From the NCBI RefSeq assembly GCF_030816715.1, contig NZ_JAUSYH010000001.1, forward strand, positions 1,426,001 through 1,490,000: a stretch of DNA of 64,000 bases. Direction: 5' to 3'. The notes below the pieces were generated by a model. It made no database searches, was not told the origin of the DNA, and saw nothing but the letters and a program-made list of their open reading frames with translations. The position numbers and the translations under genes were made by a program. Source of the DNA: Streptomyces achromogenes (GTDB taxonomy: Bacteria > Actinomycetota > Actinomycetes > Streptomycetales > Streptomycetaceae). This document shows, one piece after another, positions 43,521 through 51,485 of the stretch. Every line of letters starts with the position of its first letter. Within the stretch, counting starts at the first letter, position 1.

Positions 43521-44546
43521 ATGCGCATTGGTGTCCTCACGTCCGGCGGCGACTGCCCCGGCCTGAACGCCGTCATCCGGTCCGTCGTGCACCGCGCCGT
43601 CGTGGACCACGGCGACGAGGTCATCGGCTTCCGGGACGGCTGGAAGGGCCTCCTGGAGCGCGACTACCTCAAGCTCGACCTCGACGCGGTGGGCGGCATC
43701 CTCGCCCGCGGCGGCACCATCCTCGGTTCCTCGCGGGTCCAGCCCTCGCATCTGCGGGACGGCGTGGAGCGGGCCAAGGGCCATGTCCAGGACCTCGGTC
43801 TGGACGCGATCATCCCGATCGGCGGTGAGGGCACCCTCAAGGCGGCCCGGCTGATGTCCGACAGCGGGCTGCCCGTCGTCGGCGTGCCGAAGACCATCGA
43901 CAACGACATCGCCGTCACCGACGTCACCTTCGGCTTCGACACGGCCGTCGGCGTCGCGACCGACGCGCTGGACCGGCTGAAGACCACCGCCGAGTCGCAC
44001 CAGCGGGTGCTGGTGGTCGAGGTCATGGGGCGGCACACCGGCTGGATAGCGCTGCACTCCGGCATGGCGGCCGGCGCGCACGCCATCGTCGTGCCGGAAC
44101 GGCCCTTCGACATCGAGGAGCTGGCCCGCCGGGTCGGCGAGCGGTTCGAGGCGGGCAAGCGCTTCGCGATCGTGGTCGCGGCGGAGGGCGCCAAGCCGGC
44201 GCCCGGCGGCATGACCTTCGACGAGGGCGCCAAGGACGTCTACGGGCACGAGCGGTTCGCCGGCATCGCCCGGCAGCTCTCCATCGAGCTGGAGTCGCGG
44301 CTCGGCAAGGAAGCCCGGCCGGTCATCCTTGGGCATGTGCAGCGCGGCGGCACGCCGACCGCCTACGACCGGGTGCTGGCCACGCGGTTCGGCTGGCACG
44401 CCGTGGAGGCCGTGCACCGCGGCGAGTTCGGCCACATGACGGCCCTGCGCGGCACGGACATCGTGATGGTGCCGCTGGCGGAGGCCGTGGAGACGCTGAA
44501 GACGGTCCCGGAGGAGCGGTACGCCGAGGCGGAGACCGTCCTGTAG
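43521..44546 (+). CDS. pfkA: 6-phosphofructokinase (PfkA, group III type)
   Basis: 341 aa. GGDCPGLNAVIR (9-20), phosphate-donor motif GGEGT (101-105), catalytic PKTIDNDI (near 121-128), GRHTGWIA and the C-terminal LGHVQRGGTPTAYDR are all intact. Group III PFKs of actinobacteria share this layout; the Gly104 in GGEGT rather than Asp favours ATP over pyrophosphate as donor, as I understand the family. It makes fructose-1,6-bisphosphate in glycolysis. Streptomyces usually carry several pfkA paralogues. A terminator follows at 44563. Confidence 0.93.
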   Translation: MRIGVLTSGGDCPGLNAVIRSVVHRAVVDHGDEVIGFRDGWKGLLERDYLKLDLDAVGGILARGGTILGSSRVQPSHLRDGVERAKGHVQDLGLDAIIPIGGEGTLKAARLMSDSGLPVVGVPKTIDNDIAVTDVTFGFDTAVGVATDALDRLKTTAESHQRVLVVEVMGRHTGWIALHSGMAAGAHAIVVPERPFDIEELARRVGERFEAGKRFAIVVAAEGAKPAPGGMTFDEGAKDVYGHERFAGIARQLSIELESRLGKEARPVILGHVQRGGTPTAYDRVLATRFGWHAVEAVHRGEFGHMTALRGTDIVMVPLAEAVETLKTVPEERYAEAETVL

Positions 44547-44562
44547 GGGGCCACGGCTCCGG

Positions 44563-44594
44563 CCGCCCCCGGTGACGGTGATCGCCGGGGGCGG
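44563..44594 (+). terminator. Terminator after pfkA
   Basis: Perfect 10-bp stem CCGCCCCCGG / CCGGGGGCGG with a 12-base loop followed by TTCT, 17 bp after the pfkA stop. Confidence 0.88.
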
Positions 44595-44651
44595 TTCTAC
44601 TCTTGGGGCGGCAGGAAACGTACAACCCCCCACGAATCAGGAGCCGGCGCA

Positions 44652-45602
44652 ATGGACCACGGCGGGCACGGCATGACGATGGATCTGCCGCCGTTCACGC
44701 TGGGACGGGGCCTTCAGTGGTCGGCGGACCCGTTCTTCCTCGTCGCCTGTCTCCTGGGGCTCGGACTGTACGGGTGGGGGGTGCTGCGGCTGCGCCGGCG
44801 CGGGGACGCCTGGCCGGTCGGGCGCACGGTGTCGTTCACCGTCGGCGTGCTGACCGTCATGCTGGTGATGTGCACCGGACTGAACGACTACGGCATGGTC
44901 ATGTTCAGCGTGCACATGGTGCAGCACATGGTGATCAGCATGCTGTCGCCGATCCTGCTGCTGCTCGGCGCTCCCATGACGCTCGCGCTGCGCGCGCTGC
45001 CGGCCGCCGGCCGAGGGCGCAAGGGGCCGCGTGAGCTGCTGCTGATGCTCCTGCACAGCCGCTACCTGCGGATCATCACCCACCCCGCGTTCACCATCCC
45101 GCTGTTCATCGCGAGCCTCTACGCCCTCTACTTCACCCCTCTGTTCGACTTCCTGATGGGTTCGAGGGCGGGGCACCTCGCGATGATGGTGCACTTCCTC
45201 GCCGTCGGCGTGGTGTTCTTCTGGCCGATCATCGGCGTGGATCCGGGTCCGAACCGGCCGGGTTATCTGATGCGGATGCTGGAGCTGTTCGCGGGCATGC
45301 CGTTCCACGCGTTCTTCGGCATCGCGCTGATGATGGCCTCGCAGCCGATGGTGGAGACGTTCGAGAACCCGCCGGCCTCCCTCGGCATCGACGCGCTCGC
45401 CGACCAGAACGCGGCCGGCGGCATCGCCTGGGCGTTCAGCGAGATCCCGTCCGTGCTGGTGCTGATCGCGCTGCTGTTCCAGTGGTACGGCTCCGAGCAG
45501 CGCCAGGCCAGGCGCAAGGACCGGGCCGCCGACCGCGACGGAGACCAGGAGCTCGAGGCCTACAACGCCTATCTTGCGTCACTCGACGCACGCGGGCGCT
45601 GA
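44652..45602 (+). CDS. ctaG: Cytochrome c oxidase assembly protein (CtaG/caa3 family)
   Basis: 316 aa from ATG 44652 (AGGAG 8-10 nt upstream). Seven membrane helices with conserved His in transmembrane surroundings: MVMFSVHMVQHMVISMLSPILLLLGAP and HLAMMVHFLAVGVVFFWPIIGVDP, plus FHAFFGIALMMASQPMV. The N terminus is His/Met-rich (MDHGGHGMTMD), which may bind copper. CtaG-type membrane proteins help to build or insert the Cu centres of cytochrome oxidase. A 56-residue membrane protein gene follows 61 bp downstream. Confidence 0.9.
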   Translation: MDHGGHGMTMDLPPFTLGRGLQWSADPFFLVACLLGLGLYGWGVLRLRRRGDAWPVGRTVSFTVGVLTVMLVMCTGLNDYGMVMFSVHMVQHMVISMLSPILLLLGAPMTLALRALPAAGRGRKGPRELLLMLLHSRYLRIITHPAFTIPLFIASLYALYFTPLFDFLMGSRAGHLAMMVHFLAVGVVFFWPIIGVDPGPNRPGYLMRMLELFAGMPFHAFFGIALMMASQPMVETFENPPASLGIDALADQNAAGGIAWAFSEIPSVLVLIALLFQWYGSEQRQARRKDRAADRDGDQELEAYNAYLASLDARGR

Positions 45603-45663
45603 TCCCGGGGCACCATGGAGGGGGACCCGCCCGGCGGAGGGCGGCCCTGAGGAGGGTGTCGCG

Positions 45664-45834
45664 ATGGCCGGTACCACGGACGGTTCCACGAAGACCATGG
45701 GGGTGCTCACCGTCGGCGGACTCGTCGCGGTGACCGCCTACACGGTGGCGCTCGGCAGCAACGGCTGGCTGTGGTTCGGCTGGGTGGTGCTCGGGCTGAT
45801 CACCCTCACCCTGGTCGTGATGCGGACCACCTGA
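45664..45834 (+). CDS. Small two-helix membrane protein
   Basis: 56 aa from ATG 45664, preceded by GAGGAGG. After a short polar start (MAGTTDGSTKTM) two hydrophobic helices follow (GVLTVGGLVAVTAYTVALG and WLWFGWVVLGLITLTLVVM). I do not know its function. Placement directly after the oxidase-assembly gene suggests a respiratory link (inference). Confidence 0.75.
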   Translation: MAGTTDGSTKTMGVLTVGGLVAVTAYTVALGSNGWLWFGWVVLGLITLTLVVMRTT

Positions 45835-47040
45835 TCATCCGGGCCCGAGCCGGGCCGCCGAGTGCACGCCCGGCTGGTACTTCGGCAGCCGGGCGGTGAT
45901 CTTCATGCCCGCCCCGACGGCCGTCTCGATGACCAGACCGTGCTCGTCTCCGTAGACCTGGCGCAGCCGGTCGTCCACGTTGGACAGGCCGATGCCGCCG
46001 GAGGGGCCGACCTCGCCGGCCAGGATGCGGCGCAGCGCCACCGGGTCCATGCCGGCGCCGTCGTCCTCGATCACGACGAGGGCCTCGGCGCCGGCGTCCT
46101 GCGCGGTGATCTGGATGTGACAGGTGCCGGCCTTGCCCTCCAGGCCGTGCTTGACGGCGTTCTCCACCAGCGGCTGGAGGCAGAGGAAGGGCAGCGCCAC
46201 CGGGAGCACCTCGGGGGCGATCTGCAGGGTGACGGCGAGGCGGTCGCCGAAGCGGGCCCGCACCAGCGCCAGGTAGTGGTCGATGGCGTGCAGCTCGTCG
46301 GCGAGGGTGGTGAAGTCGCCGTGCCTGCGGAACGAGTAGCGGGTGAAGTCGGCGAACTCCAGCAGCAGTTCGCGGGCGCGCTCGGGGTCGGTGCGGACGA
46401 ACGAGGCGATCACGGCGAGGGAGTTGAAGATGAAGTGCGGGGAGATCTGGGCGCGCAGGGCCTTGATCTCCGCCTCGATCAGCCGGGTGCGCGACTGGTC
46501 GAGGTCGGCCAGCTCCAGCTGGACGCTCACCCAGCGGGCCACCTCGCCGGCCGCCCGGACCAGCACGGCGGACTCGCGGGGCGCGCAGGCGACGAGCGCG
46601 CCGTGCACCCGGTCGTCGACGGTGAGCGGGGCGACCACGGCCCAGCGGACGGGGCAGTCGGCGTGCTCGCAGGCCAGCCCGAAGGCCTCGCCGCGGCCGC
46701 TCTCCAGCGGACCGGCCAGCCGTTCCATGATCTCGGCGCGGTGATGGGAGCCCACCCCGTCCCAGACCAGCACCTGCTCCTCGTCGGTCAGGCACAGTGC
46801 GTCCGTGCCGAGCAGGGTGCGCAGCCTGCGGGCCGACCTGCGGGCGGTCTCCTCGGTGAGTCCGGCCCGCAGCGGCGGCGCGGCGAGGGAGGCGGTGTGC
46901 AGGGTCTGGAAGGTGGCGTGCTCGACGGGGGTGCCGAGGCCGCCGAGGCGTTCCGGGCGCCCGGTCCGCCGCCCGAGCCAGAAGCCGGCGGCGAGGAACG
47001 GCAGGATCGCGATGCAGACGCCCGCGAGGAAGCCGCTCAC
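45835..47040 (-). CDS. Sensor histidine kinase, LytS/YehU family
   Basis: 401 aa from GTG 47040, overlapping the symporter stop (GTGA). One N-terminal membrane helix (3-21), a GAF-like domain with Cys residues (LACEHADCP, 122-130) at about 40-175, then the His_kinase domain with phospho-acceptor His202 in QISPHFIFNSL and the HATPase (LQPLVENAVKHGLEGKAG, EDDGAGMDP, GIGLSNVDDRLRQVYG). It should pass phosphate to the LytTR regulator encoded at 49176-49925. The transporter genes lie between the two, so this is a transporter-linked two-component system. Confidence 0.92.
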   Translation of the reverse strand: MSGFLAGVCIAILPFLAAGFWLGRRTGRPERLGGLGTPVEHATFQTLHTASLAAPPLRAGLTEETARRSARRLRTLLGTDALCLTDEEQVLVWDGVGSHHRAEIMERLAGPLESGRGEAFGLACEHADCPVRWAVVAPLTVDDRVHGALVACAPRESAVLVRAAGEVARWVSVQLELADLDQSRTRLIEAEIKALRAQISPHFIFNSLAVIASFVRTDPERARELLLEFADFTRYSFRRHGDFTTLADELHAIDHYLALVRARFGDRLAVTLQIAPEVLPVALPFLCLQPLVENAVKHGLEGKAGTCHIQITAQDAGAEALVVIEDDGAGMDPVALRRILAGEVGPSGGIGLSNVDDRLRQVYGDEHGLVIETAVGAGMKITARLPKYQPGVHSAARLGPG

Positions 47041-48761
47041 GGCTTCGCCTCCGCCGCCTGCGCGGTGCCGAGTTCCTCCGGCAGGTGGAAGCGGGCCAGG
47101 ATCGCGGAGGTACCGGACGGGATGCGGTTCGGGGTGGCCAGGGACACCAGGATCATGGTGAGGAAGCCGAGCGGCACGGACCACAGGGCGGGCCAGGCGA
47201 GCAGGGCGTGCGCCGGGCCCGCGCCGGGCAGGCCGGCCATGGTCGCGGCGACGGCGACGAACGCCGACCCGCCGCCGACCAGCATCCCGGCGGCCGCGCC
47301 GGGCGGCGTCAGCCTGCGCCACCAGATGCCGAGCACCAGCAGCGGGCAGAACGAGGACGCCGACACCGCGAAGGCCAGCCCCACGGCGTCGGCCACCGGC
47401 AGTCCGCCCACCAGCAGGCTGGCGGCCAGCGGGACGGCCATGGCGAGTCCGGTGCCGAGCCGGAAGTGCCGGACGCCGCGGGTCGGCAGGACGTCCTGGG
47501 CGAGCACCCCGGCCACGGCCATGGTCAGTCCGGACGCCGTGGACAGGAACGCGGCGAAGGCGCCGCCGGCGACCAGCGCGCCCAGCAGCTCGCCGCCGAG
47601 GCCGCCGATCATCCGGTCGGGCAGCAGCAGGACGGCCGCGTCCGCGTCGCCGCTGAGGGCGAGCTCGGGCGTGTAGAGGCGGCCGAGGGCGCCGTAGACG
47701 GGCGGCAGGAGGTAGAACGCGCCGATCAGGGCGAGGACGGCGACCGTGGTGCGGCGGGCGGCGACGCCGTGCGGGCTGGTGTAGAAGCGCACCACGACGT
47801 GCGGCAGGCCCATGGTGCCGAGGAACGTGGCGAGGATCAGCCCGTAGGTGGCGTACAGGGGCCGCTCCTCGCGGCTCGCGGCGAGCGAGGTGGACATGCC
47901 GCCGCTGGTTCCGCGTTCGGCGGCGGGGACCGCGGCGCCCTCGGTGAAGGTGAGGCTGGTTCCGCGCTCGATGCGGTGGGTGCCGGCCGGCAGCCGGAGC
48001 ACCGCGTCCTCGTGCGGGCGGCCGTCGACCGTGCCGTCCACGGTCACGGTCAGGGGGCGGTCCAGCTTCAGGTCCAGGGTGTCGCCGACCCGGACAACCC
48101 GCTGGTCGCGGAAGGCCGCCGGCTCCTCAAAGGCGTCGCGGGGCGCGCCGTCGCTCTGCCAGGCGAGGACCAGGAAGAGGACGGGGACGAGGAGGGCGGT
48201 GAGCTTGAGCCAGTACTGGAAGGCCTGTACGAAGGTGATGCTGCGCATACCGCCGGCGGCGACGGTGGCCGTGACGACCAACGCGACGATCAGCCCGCCG
48301 AGGGAGTCGGGGGCGCCCGTGAGGACCGTCAACGTCAGTCCGGCGCCCTGGAGTTGGGGCAGCAGGTAGAGCCAGCCCACGCCGACGACGAAGGCGCCCG
48401 CGAGCCGTCTCACGGCCTGCGAGGCGAGGCGCGCCTCGGCGAAGTCGGGGAGGGTGTAGGCGCCGGAGCGGCGCAGCGGGGCGGCGACGAAGAGCAGCAG
48501 GACCAGGTAGCCGGCGGTGTAGCCGACCGGGTACCAGAGCATGTCCGGGCCCTGGACGAGGACGAGTCCCGCGATGCCGAGGAAGGAGGCGGCGGAGAGG
48601 TACTCGCCGCTGATGGCGGCCGCGTTGAGGCGGGGGCCGACGGTTCGGGAGGCCACGTAGAAGTCGGAGGTGGTGCGGGAGATGCGCAGGCCGAAGGCGC
48701 CGACGAGCACGGTCGCGACGACCACCAGGGCGACGGCGGGGACGGCGAAGGTCGAGTTCAT
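47037..48761 (-). CDS. Sodium:solute symporter (ActP/MctC-like)
   Basis: 574 aa with about thirteen membrane helices. SSS-family motifs: SDFYVASRTVGPRLNAAAISGEYLSAASFLG near the N terminus, QAFQYWLKLTALLVPVLF, and FVAFLST-like GGAFAAFLSTASGLTMAVAGVLAQD. A hydrophilic insertion at about 205-305 (DAFEEPAAFRDQ...) matches the acetate/monocarboxylate branch (ActP, MctC), which carries such a loop. The substrate is probably acetate, pyruvate or another short carboxylate. It starts 13 bp after a small two-helix membrane protein gene, as in the ActP/MctC partner arrangement. Confidence 0.9.
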   Translation of the reverse strand: MNSTFAVPAVALVVVATVLVGAFGLRISRTTSDFYVASRTVGPRLNAAAISGEYLSAASFLGIAGLVLVQGPDMLWYPVGYTAGYLVLLLFVAAPLRRSGAYTLPDFAEARLASQAVRRLAGAFVVGVGWLYLLPQLQGAGLTLTVLTGAPDSLGGLIVALVVTATVAAGGMRSITFVQAFQYWLKLTALLVPVLFLVLAWQSDGAPRDAFEEPAAFRDQRVVRVGDTLDLKLDRPLTVTVDGTVDGRPHEDAVLRLPAGTHRIERGTSLTFTEGAAVPAAERGTSGGMSTSLAASREERPLYATYGLILATFLGTMGLPHVVVRFYTSPHGVAARRTTVAVLALIGAFYLLPPVYGALGRLYTPELALSGDADAAVLLLPDRMIGGLGGELLGALVAGGAFAAFLSTASGLTMAVAGVLAQDVLPTRGVRHFRLGTGLAMAVPLAASLLVGGLPVADAVGLAFAVSASSFCPLLVLGIWWRRLTPPGAAAGMLVGGGSAFVAVAATMAGLPGAGPAHALLAWPALWSVPLGFLTMILVSLATPNRIPSGTSAILARFHLPEELGTAQAAEAKP

Positions 48762-48774
48762 CGTCGCCTCGCCC

Positions 48775-49173
48775 TCACCGGTCCTCGACGAGCCGGACGA
48801 AGTCCCGTTCGTTGCGCTCGGCGCGGCGCACGTACCACCGGGCGAGCAGGACGAGCGGGGCGTACAGGCAGAAGCCGAGGACCGCCCATTCGAGGCGATG
48901 GGCGTCGGGCATCGCCGCGAAGAGCAGCGGCAGCGGGCCGACGAGGAGCGCGAGGACGGCGAACACCGTGAGGGCGGCGCGCAGTTGGGAGCGCATCAGG
49001 GAGCGGACGTAGGTGTCGCCCAGGGTGGTCTGCTCGTCGATCTCGGTGCGCGGGCGGTAGTAGCCGGAGGTGTGCGGGTACCGTCCGCGCGAGCGGAGCC
49101 GGGCGTGGGGAAGGGCGCGGCGGCCGGGGCGGGTGACGACGACACGTCGTTCGACGGGGTCCTGATGGGGCAC
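48775..49173 (-). CDS. Small two-helix membrane protein, symporter partner (DUF485/MctB-like)
   Basis: 132 aa from GTG 49173, with GAGGAGG overlapping the regulator's stop region 8 nt upstream. The N-terminal half is hydrophilic and Arg/Tyr-rich; two helices follow (ALTVFAVLALLVGPLPLLFAA and LEWAVLGFCLYAPLVLLARWYV), and the tail ends RRAERNERDFVRLVEDR. Position and topology match the small proteins found with ActP/MctC symporters. It lies 2 nt after the LytTR gene and before the symporter. Confidence 0.82.
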   Translation of the reverse strand: MPHQDPVERRVVVTRPGRRALPHARLRSRGRYPHTSGYYRPRTEIDEQTTLGDTYVRSLMRSQLRAALTVFAVLALLVGPLPLLFAAMPDAHRLEWAVLGFCLYAPLVLLARWYVRRAERNERDFVRLVEDR

Positions 49174-49175
49174 GG

Positions 49176-49925
49176 TCAGGGCCTCCTCATCAGCAGGTCC
49201 CGCAGTTCGCGGGCGTGACGGCGGCTGACCTGGAGTTCCTCGCCGCCGACGAGGACGCTCACCGTGCCCGCGTCGAGCCGGAGTTCGCCTATGTGGCGCA
49301 GGGCGACGAGATGGCGGCGGTGGATGCGGACGAAACCGCGGGCGCTCCAGCGGTCCTCCAGGGTGGACAGCGGGATGCGCACGAGGTGGCTGCCGCGGTC
49401 GGTGTGCAGCCGGGCGTAGTCGCCCTGTGCCTCGACGTGGGTGATGTCGTCCACGGCGACGAAGCGGGTCACGCCGCCGAGTTCGACGGGTATGTGGTCG
49501 GGGTCGGGTTCGTGGACCCGGATGCGGGGCGCGGCGCCGCGCAGTTCGGCGGCGCGGCGGACGGCCTCCGCGAGGCGTTCCTTGCGGACCGGTTTGAGGA
49601 CGTAGTCGACGGCCTTGAGGTCGAAGGCCTGGACGGCGAAGTCCTCGTGGGCGGTGACGAAGACGACCAGCGGGGGCCGGGCGAAGCCGGTGAGCAGGCG
49701 GGCCAGGTCGAGGCCGTCGAGGCCGGGCATCTGGATGTCGAGGAAGACGACGTCGACGGCCTCGGGGCCGTCGGGGCCCGACTCCAGGGCGCGGTTGATG
49801 CGGCGCAGCGCCTCGGTGGCGTCGCCGGCGCCCTCCACGCTGCCGATGCGGGGGTCCGCGGAGAGCAGGTAGAGCAGCTCTTCCAGCGAGGGGCGTTCGT
49901 CGTCGACGGCGAGGGCGCGCAGCAT
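49176..49925 (-). CDS. LytR/AlgR-family response regulator
   Basis: 249 aa. Receiver domain (1-125) with acidic Asp8-Asp9, phospho-acceptor Asp63 in VVFLDIQMPG, and the Lys of LKPVRKE. LytTR DNA-binding domain from about 145 (FVAVDDITHVEAQGDYARLHT, RIHRRHLVALRHIGEL, VSRRHARELRDLL). First gene of the operon regulator - small membrane protein - symporter - LytS kinase. It probably activates uptake of a carboxylate in response to an external signal (inference). Confidence 0.93.
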   Translation of the reverse strand: MLRALAVDDERPSLEELLYLLSADPRIGSVEGAGDATEALRRINRALESGPDGPEAVDVVFLDIQMPGLDGLDLARLLTGFARPPLVVFVTAHEDFAVQAFDLKAVDYVLKPVRKERLAEAVRRAAELRGAAPRIRVHEPDPDHIPVELGGVTRFVAVDDITHVEAQGDYARLHTDRGSHLVRIPLSTLEDRWSARGFVRIHRRHLVALRHIGELRLDAGTVSVLVGGEELQVSRRHARELRDLLMRRP

Positions 49926-50002
49926 GAAGGTGGAGTGTAGGGGCGATCGGCGCGGCGGGACACGTACGGGGCCTGGACGTTCCCGCTGGATACAGTGCGG
50001 GC

Positions 50003-50488
50003 ATGAACGACGGCGGCGCCCTTTTCGACGATCTCGACCGGAAGATCATCACCGCGTTGATGGCGAACGCCAGGACGAGCTTCGCCGAGATCGGCACGGC
50101 CGTCGGACTGTCGGCGACGGCCGTCAAGCGCCGGGTGGACCGGTTGCGGGACACCGGGGTGATCACGGGGTTCACGGCCACCGTGCAGCCGGCGGCGCTG
50201 GGCTGGAGCACGGAGGCCTACGTCGAGGTGTACTGCGAGGGGGCCGCCCCGCCGAGGCGGCTGGCGGAGGTGGTGCGCAACCATCCGGAGATCACCGCGG
50301 CGATGACGGTGACGGGCGGTGCGGACGCGCTGCTGCACGTGCGGGCGCGGGACGTGGAGCACTTCGAGGAGGTGCTGGAGCGGATCCGGGTCGAGCCGTT
50401 CATCCGGAAGACGATCAGCGTGATGGTGCTGTCGCATCTGCTGCCGGAGAGCCCGGAGGCGGGCGCGACGCACCCTGCTCCCGAATAA
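50003..50488 (+). CDS. Lrp/AsnC-family transcriptional regulator
   Basis: 161 aa from ATG 50003. N-terminal HTH (DDLDRKIITALMANARTSFAEIGTAVGLSATAVKRRVDRLRDTGVITGF) and the ligand-binding RAM domain (AYVEVYCEGAAPPRRLAEVV, MTVTGGADALLHVRARDVEHFEEVLERI). It lies upstream of and on the same strand as the ddaH-rocD operon, from which it is separated by 184 bp containing three palindromes. It probably senses an amino acid such as arginine or ornithine and controls that operon (inference). Confidence 0.92.
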   Translation: MNDGGALFDDLDRKIITALMANARTSFAEIGTAVGLSATAVKRRVDRLRDTGVITGFTATVQPAALGWSTEAYVEVYCEGAAPPRRLAEVVRNHPEITAAMTVTGGADALLHVRARDVEHFEEVLERIRVEPFIRKTISVMVLSHLLPESPEAGATHPAPE

Positions 50489-50508
50489 ACCTGCGAAGGG
50501 TCCTGCGG

Positions 50509-50578
50509 CGACGCAGCGAACCTGCGTCGCCCAGGGAAATCACGCAGCGTTCGTGCGCGGACACGCAACGCTCGTTGC
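50509..50578. promoter_or_regulatory. Three phased palindromes upstream of ddaH (candidate Lrp sites)
   Basis: Site 1: CGACGCAG-N5-CTGCGTCG (50509-50529, perfect 8-bp arms). Site 2: GCAGCGTTCGTGCG (50544-50557, imperfect). Site 3: GCAACG-CT-CGTTGC (50565-50578, perfect 6-bp arms). Sites 2 and 3 are 21 bp apart centre to centre, and sites 1 and 2 about 31-32 bp, i.e. two and three helical turns. Such spacing suits a multimeric Lrp/AsnC protein. Confidence 0.6.
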
Positions 50579-50672
50579 TTGTCGGGCCTCCCCGTCGGTT
50601 CCTACCGTGGTGTCAACCCTCAGTCGACTCCGCAGGAGGGTCGACACCGCAGGAAAACGGAGGAACCCCTCT

Positions 50673-51485
50673 GTGTCCCAAAGCCGTGTGCGGCGCCCCC
50701 GGCGCTTCCTCGTCTGCGAACCCAGACACTTCGCGGTGCAGTACGCGATCAATCCCTGGATGCATCCCGACACCCCCGTCGACGTCGACCTCGCCCAGGA
50801 GCAGTGGCAGGGGCTGATCAGCGCCTATCGCGGCCACGGTCACACCGTGGACACCGTGGAGCCGGCCCCCGGCCTCCCGGACATGGTCTTCGCCGCGAAC
50901 TCGGCGGTCGTCGTCGCCGGCCGTGTCTTCGGCTCCCTGTTCCACGCGCCCGAGCGGCGCCCCGAGTCCGTCCACTACGAATCCTGGTTCAAGGCGGCGG
51001 GCTACGACGTCCACCGGCCGGAGTCCGTCTGCGAGGGCGAGGGCGACCTGGTGTGGACGGGCCGGTACGTGCTGGCCGGCACGGGGTTCCGCACGACCCG
51101 TGAGGCGCACCGGGAGGCGCAGGAGTTCTTCGGCCACCCGGTGATCAGCCTGACCCTGGTGGACCCGCACTTCTACCACCTGGACACGGCCCTGTTCGTC
51201 CTCGACGACGACAACATCTCGTACTACCCGGAGGCGTTCTCGCAGGGCAGCCGCGCGGCGCTCGCCCGGCTGTACCCGGACGCGGTGCTCGCCACCCGCG
51301 ACGACGCCATGGCGTTCGGCCTGAACTCGGTGTCCGACGGCCGTCACGTGTTCATCGCGCCCCGGGCCGAGGCGCTCGCCGCCCGGCTCGGCGAGCGCGG
51401 CTATGTCCCCGTCCCCGTCGACCTCTCGGAGTTCCAGAAGGCCGGCGGCGGCATCAAGTGCTGCACTCAGGAGATCCGTTCATGA
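50673..51485 (+). CDS. ddaH: N(G),N(G)-dimethylarginine dimethylaminohydrolase
   Basis: 270 aa from GTG 50673, 8 nt after GGAGG. Guanidine-modifying (amidinotransferase-superfamily) fold: PRRFLVCEPRHF at the start, DMVFAANSAVVV, EGEGDLVW, His in VDPHFYHLDTALFVL, and the nucleophile Cys near 263 in GGGIKCCTQEIRS. It hydrolyses dimethyl- or monomethyl-arginine to citrulline and amine. An arginine-type substrate is supported by the rocD gene overlapping its 3' end (ATGA at 51482-51485). Confidence 0.9.
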   Translation: MSQSRVRRPRRFLVCEPRHFAVQYAINPWMHPDTPVDVDLAQEQWQGLISAYRGHGHTVDTVEPAPGLPDMVFAANSAVVVAGRVFGSLFHAPERRPESVHYESWFKAAGYDVHRPESVCEGEGDLVWTGRYVLAGTGFRTTREAHREAQEFFGHPVISLTLVDPHFYHLDTALFVLDDDNISYYPEAFSQGSRAALARLYPDAVLATRDDAMAFGLNSVSDGRHVFIAPRAEALAARLGERGYVPVPVDLSEFQKAGGGIKCCTQEIRS

